From assembly GCF_001434335.1 (NCBI RefSeq), contig NZ_AZFM01000001.1, positions 1-64,000 of the forward strand: 64,000 nucleotides of DNA, in the 5' to 3' direction. Of this stretch, positions 57,697-64,000 are shown one piece after another (the first letter of the stretch is position 1; every line of letters starts with the position of its first letter). The notes under the pieces are model-generated. The model made no database searches and was not told where the DNA came from. It saw nothing but the letters and a program-made list of their open reading frames with translations. Origin of the DNA: Lactobacillus kalixensis DSM 16043. Lineage in GTDB: Bacteria > Bacillota > Bacilli > Lactobacillales > Lactobacillaceae. The translations under genes and the position numbers were made by a program.

Positions 57697-57742
57697 AAGT
57701 GTGCATTTTTCTTTCTACGTAATTGAATTTGCACACTTTTTT
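57697..57742 (+). terminator. terminator of toxin-antitoxin operon
   Basis: Arms AAGTGTGCA / TGCACACTT, extended by A/T pairs, with T-run. Confidence 0.8.
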
Positions 57743-57814
57743 AAAATTTAAATATTTAATTGATACAAATATCTAGGAACGATAATAAATCTAAGTTGAT
57801 GAAGGATACAAACA

Positions 57815-58600
57815 ATGAAAAAAACTTTGATAGAACAAATTCCTTTTGAAATGCCACACAATATAAAAAAATTTGTCACTGGTGTTAAGATCTATGATAG
57901 TTCGTCATCGCCTGAAGCAAGAGTATATTTCATTAATAAAGACAACGGGTACTATTTAAAAAAAGCGAATGCTCGAAAGCTTGAAAAAGAAGCAAAAATG
58001 ACAAGCTATTTTCATTCCAAAGAAATTGGTGCTGAAGTCTTAGATTATATTTCATCTGATTATGATTGGCTTTTGACTAAGGCTGTTGAGGGAGAGGATT
58101 GCATATATCAAGACTATATCAACAATCCGACGCAATTGTGTGATACTCTTGCAACTGAATTGAGAAAATTACATGAGACAGACTATACTGACTGTCCTAT
58201 CATGGATAGAACAGCAGAATATTTAGCAACAGTAGAAGAAAATTATCGTACAGAAAATTATGATAAATCTGCCTTCCCAGATAGTTTTGGCTATCGATCA
58301 GCTGAAGAGGCTTATGAAGTTTTGAGTAATGGAAAGAGTGCTCTACAAAGTAAAGTACTGCTTCATGGAGACTATTGTTTACCTAATATTATTCTTAAAG
58401 ATTGGAAATTATCCGGCTTTATTGATGTTGGCGATGGTGGAGTTGGTGATCGTCATATTGACTTGTTTTGGGGAATTTGGACGTTATGGTTTAATTTGAA
58501 GACTGATAAGTATCGAGAACGATTTATTGATGCATATGGAAGAGATAAAGTAGATAAATCTTTGTTAAAAGTAGTTGCGGCTGCTGAAGTTTTTGGGTAA
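57815..58600 (+). CDS. APH(3')-like aminoglycoside phosphotransferase family protein
   Basis: A 261-residue protein-kinase-fold phosphotransferase. The catalytic loop is LLHGDYCLPNIIL (H184, D186, N191), the metal-binding segment SGFIDVGDGGVGDRHIDL, and the N-lobe has GYYLKKANARKLEKEAKMTSYF. Layout and length match the APH(3') family, but the C-terminus ends AAAEVFG rather than the usual acidic DE-LF tail. Resistance is possible, not shown; housekeeping relatives exist. AAGGAT precedes the ATG. Monocistronic. Confidence 0.8.
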   Translation: MKKTLIEQIPFEMPHNIKKFVTGVKIYDSSSSPEARVYFINKDNGYYLKKANARKLEKEAKMTSYFHSKEIGAEVLDYISSDYDWLLTKAVEGEDCIYQDYINNPTQLCDTLATELRKLHETDYTDCPIMDRTAEYLATVEENYRTENYDKSAFPDSFGYRSAEEAYEVLSNGKSALQSKVLLHGDYCLPNIILKDWKLSGFIDVGDGGVGDRHIDLFWGIWTLWFNLKTDKYRERFIDAYGRDKVDKSLLKVVAAAEVFG

Positions 58601-58704
58601 AAAGCAGTACTCATATCCACATATAAAAGTAGCTATGTTCATATGGCATTACCATCGATTCTGTAAACTAGTCGAGGTTTAGTTGATGTGATACAATGAC
58701 AGCC

Positions 58705-59226
58705 ATGAAAGAATTAACTCAAATTTACGCTCAACATGCCGAAATGCCATACATTGCTCCTCAATATGAGGAAGAATTAAGAAAGAAGCCAATCCCTAAA
58801 CGGAACATGATTCGCACTGCAGAAGGTTTATTACCTGGTCATATTATCATGCTTTGGCGAATTAACTTTGGAACATATACGACGCAGTCACCATATCACA
58901 AGTACTTTTACACAACTTATGGAATTGATGCGTCAAAGGAACTACATTGGTTGATCGATCAAGGATATGTGAAGATTGATTCAGCTTTTGAATCATTGCG
59001 CCATTTGCCTGCTAGCAAACCCAAGGAATTCTTGAAACAAAAACAGGTTAAAGGACTGTCGAAGATGAAACGTGCCGATTTAGACCAGATGATTGCTGAA
59101 TATTATACAGAAGGTGAGCTAGCCAAGCTTTTCGACTTACGTAGCTATTCACTTACATCAAAGGGAGCGGAGATATTAGCTCGGCATTCGGAAATTGTTG
59201 CTAAACATCCACAAAAATCCTTCTAG
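58705..59226 (+). CDS. uncharacterised protein with SAP-like motif
   Basis: A 173-residue protein of unknown function. A segment near residues 118-140 (QVKGLSKMKRADLDQMIAEY) looks like a SAP-type helix-turn-helix. The N-terminal part (RTAEGLLPGHIIMLWRINFG) is conserved-looking but unassigned. Two ATGs (58696, 58705) exist and neither has a ribosome site. A TACAAT -10 at 58692-58697 would put transcription start at about 58704, so the second ATG may begin a leaderless mRNA. Not part of an obvious operon. Confidence 0.55.
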   Translation: MKELTQIYAQHAEMPYIAPQYEEELRKKPIPKRNMIRTAEGLLPGHIIMLWRINFGTYTTQSPYHKYFYTTYGIDASKELHWLIDQGYVKIDSAFESLRHLPASKPKEFLKQKQVKGLSKMKRADLDQMIAEYYTEGELAKLFDLRSYSLTSKGAEILARHSEIVAKHPQKSF

Positions 59227-59267
59227 TCTGAAAAAGTCACTAGTTTTTTTAGATATAAACGATTGAT

Positions 59268-59298
59268 AAAAAGCTAACTGTTTTGGTTAACTTTTTAT
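59268..59298 (+). terminator. intrinsic terminator
   Basis: AAAAAGCTAAC / GTTAACTTTTT-type stem (one mismatch) and T-run. Confidence 0.7.
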
Positions 59299-59375
59299 TG
59301 TCTCGATATTTATGACAACTCAAGCTTCGAAAATTCAGTGGTATAATTTCAGCAAAGACGATGGAGGAAGTCTCA

Positions 59376-60695
59376 ATGAAGAATAAGATAGCTGGAATTT
59401 GCAGTATATTAATTAATATTTTGCCATTTTTGATATATCCAATGCTGATTACACAACATAATGGCCAATTTGTGAACTTTGTACCCTTTGCAGTTTATTA
59501 TGCCTTCAGAAGAGCAGGACTACTTCTTTTTCGTGATTGGCAGCACCATTTTCCTTCACTAGGCAAAATTGGTCTGTTTTCTGGCTTACTTGGGTCAATT
59601 TTTGGATTATTTGGAGTACTAAATACTATTTTCTGGGATATCTCTGGTATTGGCATTGGCCTAGCATCAGTACTTTTTCCGACAGCTGTTAATCAAAATA
59701 AACGATTAATGAAGATTGAAAAAAATGATAAGAAAAATACCAAACTTGTAACTCGTTTGGTATCAATGCTTGTTGTTTTTGCTATTCTGGCAGTTATTGC
59801 AATCTTCAGATCATCAATTATTAACTTTTTATTGATGCTAATAATAAATGTTATGGCTCTATGCACTTACCAGTATCGCAATTATAAGTTAGTTAGACCA
59901 GTACATTTTAATTTGCTCAACTATTTGCTTGGAATACTGCTTTTCTTGTCCATGCTTTCAATGAGAATTGCGCGAAGCACTGGCATTAAACAAGCAATAA
60001 CTTGGGGAATTGCTTTACTCGGAATATTTTTATTATTGATGACATTTTTGTTAGTTGCCAATTGGCAGAGAAAAAGAAGGGTATCATCGAATTTTCGGGG
60101 TAAAGCTATATTTTACGGAGTTTGTGGTCAATATTGGACGATATACAGCACGATTTTCATTGGCGTTTTGTACGGGAGGCAATTGTACTACTGGGTGGTC
60201 GTGATTTACTTGTTGGCAATGATCCTGGGACCGCTATTTGCAAAATTTATTTTTAGTCACATTGCTATCGATCCAATGTCTTTGAGCTTGATTTTTACAA
60301 TCATAGGAATTTTATTAACTTTCTGGCTACCTATTTATTTCTTAGGAGTATTTTTGATTCGTACATTTGCAAGTCAAGTTCGCCAAATGACAACTTCAGA
60401 GTACGAGCAACAAACGAATAACTATCATCTATCTTTTATCGTTAACTACAATTACGCGACTATCGGTGGGATGACCTCGCAATTTGTAATGTGGGGCAGC
60501 ATGCTTTTGTTAATGAGTAATCAAGATTTAAGTGACACTTTTATTGGATTTTCTCAACATCAGTCTAGCTTGAGTAATATTTCTGCGATCAACGGTGCTC
60601 ATATTATTCTTGCAGTTTATATGATTCTTTATACTGTCATTTTATTAATTAGTTTGCATTCTAAAGGTAAAAATACTAAAAAGATTACAAGTTAA
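59376..60695 (+). CDS. polytopic membrane protein, MFS-like
   Basis: A 439-residue protein with about 12 hydrophobic segments and short loops, in major-facilitator style, but no clear family motif. The ATG at 59376 has GGAGGA ten bases upstream. A small gene of unknown function follows after 30 bp. No substrate can be inferred. Confidence 0.6.
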   Translation: MKNKIAGICSILINILPFLIYPMLITQHNGQFVNFVPFAVYYAFRRAGLLLFRDWQHHFPSLGKIGLFSGLLGSIFGLFGVLNTIFWDISGIGIGLASVLFPTAVNQNKRLMKIEKNDKKNTKLVTRLVSMLVVFAILAVIAIFRSSIINFLLMLIINVMALCTYQYRNYKLVRPVHFNLLNYLLGILLFLSMLSMRIARSTGIKQAITWGIALLGIFLLLMTFLLVANWQRKRRVSSNFRGKAIFYGVCGQYWTIYSTIFIGVLYGRQLYYWVVVIYLLAMILGPLFAKFIFSHIAIDPMSLSLIFTIIGILLTFWLPIYFLGVFLIRTFASQVRQMTTSEYEQQTNNYHLSFIVNYNYATIGGMTSQFVMWGSMLLLMSNQDLSDTFIGFSQHQSSLSNISAINGAHIILAVYMILYTVILLISLHSKGKNTKKITS

Positions 60696-60725
60696 TGTTA
60701 AAGGGAGTCATAAATAAAGATAAAT

Positions 60726-60968
60726 ATGAAAATTTGGACAATACAGGTGTATGAGGTTTATCAAAAATTACTTGATCAAGGATATTTTTACTGTGATCCC
60801 AAGAAGTCGTTTAACTTAAATGATGATATAAATTTTTCTAATGCGTATCATTGGATGACTCGTGAAGAAGAAATTGATATGTACGGATTGGCCGATGCAC
60901 AATACAATATTATTTTTAATTTATTTGTATCTGATCAATTAAACAAAAACGACACTCAGCAGAAATAG
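60726..60968 (+). CDS. small protein of unknown function
   Basis: An 80-residue ORF (IWTIQVYEVYQKLLDQGYFY start; acidic, Tyr/Asp/Asn-rich) directly after the membrane protein gene. Ribosome site weak. Its last codons (NDTQQK, stop) lie in a segment resembling the end of the Sel1 gene at 55504-55530. No family recognised. Confidence 0.5.
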   Translation: MKIWTIQVYEVYQKLLDQGYFYCDPKKSFNLNDDINFSNAYHWMTREEEIDMYGLADAQYNIIFNLFVSDQLNKNDTQQK

Positions 60969-61007
60969 CTGAATGTCCGAGGTATTACTTATGTTTTTAA
61001 CAATAAT

Positions 61008-61049
61008 TCACCATCTTTGAACTAAACGTTTAAGGATGGTGATTTTTTC
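61008..61049 (+). terminator. intrinsic terminator
   Basis: TCACCATCTT / AAGGATGGTGA arms with an AT-rich loop, followed by T6. Confidence 0.85.
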
Positions 61050-61073
61050 TGCTCTGGTTTTATTAGGAATATC

Positions 61074-61945
61074 CTAATCCAATGAATTACGAAGTTCATT
61101 TAAGAATAAAGTCGCTAAATTAGATTGATGGATATTTTTCTTCCAAATAACTACATTAGGATCGGTGACTTTAGGCGATAACGGACGTGAAGTTAAATGT
61201 AAATTATGATTATCGACTAGATTTTGATAAGTAATTTGAACGGCATTAGTATTGCTGGTTAAAAGCGAAGCGTTAAATGCTAAGTTGCTTTTGGCTAGCA
61301 CATTTATTTCTTTATAGAGATTACCCCACCAAGTATGAAATTTATCATTTACTAGAGTTTGGCTAGAAATAATAATTGGATAATTAATCAAATCTTCTGG
61401 TGTAACTTTTTCTTTAGAAGATAGTGGATGATCTTCTCTAAAACTTGCTACAAATTCATTTCTTTCAGGCAAAATCAAACTATTGAAACTTTCAAGTTGG
61501 CGATTTCCCATAATTACACCAAAATCTAAAGTTCCTGCGTTAATTTGTGCTTCGATTTCATCTGCATTACCATCTACAAATTGAAAATTGACATTTTTTT
61601 CAGTTTCAGAAATTTTGGCAATAACTTTCATAATTCGATCTATGGCAAAAGATTGACCAGCGCCGATCTTTAAAGTACCAGTTACCATTGAAGAACTTAG
61701 AATATTTTCTTCTGTTTGATCAGCGATTGCGATCATTTCTTTAGCTTTGTCACGTAAATAGTATCCAGTTTCGGTTAAACTGATTTGTCTACGGCCTCGA
61801 GTGAATAGTGTAGCACCTAATTCCTTTTCTAATTCTTTCATTTGTGTTGATAAGGATGGTTGAGCAATATGCAATGCTTCAGCCGCTTTAGTAATATTCT
61901 TTTTTTGCAAACTTCTAAATAATAACGTAAAACTCGTAATTCCAT
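61074..61945 (-). pseudogene. LysR family regulator with N-terminal frameshift
   Basis: The intact part (61910 down to 61074, 278 residues) is a LysR-type regulator: winged HTH NITKAAEALHIAQPSLSTQM, then the periplasmic-binding-like effector domain. The expected start is upstream: AGGAGG at 61956-61951 and ATG at 61945 encode MELRVLRYYLEVC, the typical LysR opener. The frame is then lost at a run of seven A (minus strand, 61906-61900), where eight would restore it. As read, the first frame stops after about 30 codons. Either a real mutation, phase-variable slippage or a sequencing error. It is divergent from the hydrolase operon it probably regulated. Confidence 0.8.
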
Positions 61946-61993
61946 CTTAGCCTCCTCATATAGTTTTTACCTATATTGTAAATTAGTTATTAA

Positions 61994-62119
61994 GTATTTC
62001 ACAGAGTTAAAGAGATATTTTATAATGAAGAGGTAAATAGAGCGAATTTTGCAATTGATACACCTGATGATACTGATGTAAATGAAATTATTGTTCGCCC
62101 AACGGGACAAGCAGTGTAG
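61994..62119 (+). pseudogene. remnant of a gene's 3' end
   Basis: An open frame without start codon ends VNEIIVRPTGQAV at the stop at 62117-62119. The codon pattern looks like the C-terminus of a lost protein (about 40 residues), just before the hydrolase ribosome site. A promoter (TTCACA at 61998-62003, 17-bp spacer, TATAAT at 62021-62026) now lies inside it. Family not recognised. Confidence 0.45.
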
Positions 62120-62136
62120 TAAAAGGAGAATTTTAA

Positions 62137-63144
62137 ATGAGTAAATTAGCTAATGATACTAGAGTATTTAAAATTAATCCAGAAATCGAAGTTCAAAACG
62201 TTAGATTTGAAAATAGATATGGCTTCATCTTAGCAGGTCACTTGTATCTTCCAAAGAATTATGAAGAAGGTAAGAAGTATGCTGCAATTGCAATTTCAGG
62301 TCCATTTGGTGCAGTTAAGGAACAATCAAGTGGTCTTTATGCCCAAACTTTAGCAGAACGCGGCTTTGTAACTCTTGCTTTTGATCAGTCAACTACTGGT
62401 GAAAGTTCCGGAAATCGGCGTAATGTTGCTTCACCTGATATCTTCGTTGAAGATTACTCAGCAGCAGTGGACTTCTTAGGCACGCAAAAGTTCGTTGATC
62501 GCGAAAGAATTGGTGCAATTGGTATTTGCGGTCTTGGGTCACATGTTTTGACGGCAGCTTCAATTGATGTTCGTATTAAGGCTGTTGCTACTTCAGTAAT
62601 GTATGATATGTCTTCTTCAATGTGGGATGGCATGGGCGTAGAAAAGACTGAAGAACAACGTGAAATTGAAAAGCAATATCTTGCTGATATGCGCTGGAAG
62701 GAAGTTGATGAAGGTAAGCAAATTTCTGGTCAACATGAGTTAATGTTTGATGAAAACAACAAACCTATCTATCAAGATAAGTTAATGCCAGATTCATTAC
62801 CTGAAAACGCGCATCCAATTGCTAAAGACTTCTATGGTTATTATGTAGAACGTGCTTTCCACCCACGTTCAATTAATTCTACAACTGCTTGGGATGCCGT
62901 TTCTCCATGGGGTTACTACAACTTCCCATTACAACAAAGAATTGAAAGCATTAAAGCACCTAAGTTAATTGTTACTGGTGAAAATGCCCACTCACGTTAC
63001 ATGGCAGAAGCTGCATACAAGCGATTAACTTATCCTAAAGAATTAGTTGTTGTTCCTGGTGCAACCCACTGTGATTTGTACGATCAAATGGATAAGATTC
63101 CTTTTGACAAGTTTGAAAGCTTCTTCAAAGAAAACTTGAAGTAA
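62137..63144 (+). CDS. alpha/beta hydrolase, Cys-nucleophile type
   Basis: A 335-residue alpha/beta-hydrolase-fold protein. The nucleophile elbow reads IGICGLGSH, putting Cys131 where most have Ser (GxCxG). The catalytic His is about H311 in VPGATHCDLYD. Related dienelactone-hydrolase-like enzymes use Cys. No signal peptide. AAAAGGAGA precedes the ATG. It is followed by a related, frameshifted hydrolase lipoprotein gene. Substrate unknown. Confidence 0.85.
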   Translation: MSKLANDTRVFKINPEIEVQNVRFENRYGFILAGHLYLPKNYEEGKKYAAIAISGPFGAVKEQSSGLYAQTLAERGFVTLAFDQSTTGESSGNRRNVASPDIFVEDYSAAVDFLGTQKFVDRERIGAIGICGLGSHVLTAASIDVRIKAVATSVMYDMSSSMWDGMGVEKTEEQREIEKQYLADMRWKEVDEGKQISGQHELMFDENNKPIYQDKLMPDSLPENAHPIAKDFYGYYVERAFHPRSINSTTAWDAVSPWGYYNFPLQQRIESIKAPKLIVTGENAHSRYMAEAAYKRLTYPKELVVVPGATHCDLYDQMDKIPFDKFESFFKENLK

Positions 63145-63171
63145 TTTTAACCTAAAAATGGAGGGTTTAAT

Positions 63172-64000
63172 CTGAAAATACATTTATCCCCTAAAATAAA
63201 AAAGATTCGATTGAGTGTTTTAGTAGCTTTGATTAGCCTGCTTATTATTGCTTGTTCCAATCCAAATACTGCTGAATCTAAAACCGAAAATTCTAATAGA
63301 GCTTCGAAAATAACTAGCCAAGTTTGGCAAATCAAAAATGGAAAAGAAACGATCTATGGACATATCTACCAACCTAAAAAAACACATGGCAAAATGAAAG
63401 TCGCGATTCTTTCACACGGATTTGGCGAAAGCGAAGAACAGATGAAGCCATATGCTCAGAATCTGGCACGTCGTGGCTACTTTGCTTATGCGTATGATTT
63501 CCCAGGAGGCTCATTAAGTGGTCGCAGCAAGGGACGCGATATGACGCAAATGTCTATTTTACTGAAGAAAAGGACGTTTTAGCCATCATTAATGCAGTGA
63601 GAAAGAGAAATAATGTGCAGAAAAATGGCATATTGTTAGTCGGAGCTAGTCAAGGTGGAGCAGTTAGTGCTCTTACAGCTTCAAGACATCCCCGACATAT
63701 TGGTGCACTTGCTCTAATGTATCCAGCATTTTCAATTACTGCTGATGCTCAGGCTCGTTATAGTTCGTATTCGCAGGTGCCAAATAGACCTGATATTTTC
63801 GGTATAACAGTGGGCAAAGCTTACTACCGAGGACTTTTTGATATGGATTTGACACACGATGCGACTAAGTTTAATGGCCCAGTTCTAATTGTTCATGGAC
63901 AAGCTGACGATACAGTTCCAATTAGATATTCTAGACAGGCTCAGCACAATTTTAGAAATGCAACGTTAAAAGAAATTCCAAATGCAAGACATGGTTTTTC
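63172..64000 (+). pseudogene. alpha/beta hydrolase lipoprotein, frameshifted and cut by window edge
   Basis: The frame from about 63172 encodes a lipoprotein signal (SVLVALISLLIIACSN lipobox) then an alpha/beta hydrolase start (VAILSHGFGESEEQMKPYAQ). After about 63558 the frame breaks: the continuing hydrolase (LLVGASQGGAVSALTASRHP with nucleophile Ser, later VLIVHGQADDTVP) is in another frame. It is restored if ATTTTACT had one more T. The start lacks ATG/GTG/TTG at the right distance; GGAGGG at 63160-63165 points to CTG at 63172. The 3' end is outside the window. Confidence 0.75.

Noticed and set aside
54527-61000. Prophage or conjugative element.
   Set aside because: No integrase, terminase, portal, relaxase or att repeats were found despite accessory gene content.

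Overview
The window looks like a chromosome segment of a host-associated Lactobacillus of the acidophilus/crispatus/helveticus group. The composition is AT-rich. Start contexts carry strong Shine-Dalgarno sequences. Three neighbouring secreted proteins end in the basic SLAP (S-layer-associated) domain of that group, and the order pcrA-ligA-camS-gatCAB-dagK is typical of lactobacilli. No prophage, rRNA, CRISPR array or complete insertion sequence was seen. The species is not determined.

Layout. 0-4 kb: two TetR paralogues with a possible minus-strand small RNA between them, a secreted SEC10/PgrA-like protein and two histidine phosphatases. 4-8.6 kb: a beta-glucoside operon (antiterminator, PTS EIIBCA, 6-phospho-beta-glucosidase) with a cre over the promoter and two RAT/terminator leaders. 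8.7-12 kb: YczE-like membrane protein, GNAT acetyltransferase, an Rpn/PD-(D/E)XK nuclease-family gene and a tandem ABM protein. 12-12.7 kb: a type I toxin-antitoxin locus (27-codon holin-like toxin plus convergent antisense RNA) and tRNA-Gln. 12.7-18 kb: DUF898 protein, three SLAP surface proteins and a second Rpn gene in the opposite orientation. 18-21.4 kb: GDPD, L,D-transpeptidase, five 40-bp tandem repeats, aminotransferase, tRNA-Tyr and a second tRNA-Gln. 21.4-26 kb: an oxidoreductase/RpiA-like pair divergent from an RpiR regulator with a palindromic operator, a beta-helix protein behind a leader terminator, and a GntR regulator.

26-38 kb: envelope and NAD genes (tagD, tagA, glycosyltransferase; pncB-nadE), a P-type ATPase behind a probable manganese riboswitch, and a teichoic-acid/polysaccharide cluster (TagF-like, flippase, GT32), then SprT, tRNA-Leu and a GH73 glucosaminidase. 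38-50 kb: housekeeping block pcrA, ligA, camS, gatCAB, dagK, then a TMEM175-like channel and an acyltransferase. 50-55 kb: Bax inhibitor-like protein, an NhaC-family transporter under a T-box whose specifier reads as tyrosine, a small kinase and a RumA-type methyltransferase. 55-64 kb is accessory: Sel1-repeat protein, a Mef-like efflux transporter behind a leader with alternative hairpins, a Phd/YafQ toxin-antitoxin pair, an APH(3')-like phosphotransferase, unknown genes, and a LysR-hydrolase locus with two single-base frameshifts and a gene remnant.

The most interesting points are: (1) both Rpn paralogues keep an internal GGAGG plus in-frame ATG that could make a separate C-terminal protein, the layout reported for intragenic antitoxins of Rpn nucleases; (2) the type I toxin locus, in which the 5' end of the toxin transcript can pair with its 3' end; (3) the efflux-pump attenuator; (4) the exact 40-bp repeat array, whose dyad resembles the nearby RpiR operator. 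All functional statements are reading and inference from sequence; no searches were run.
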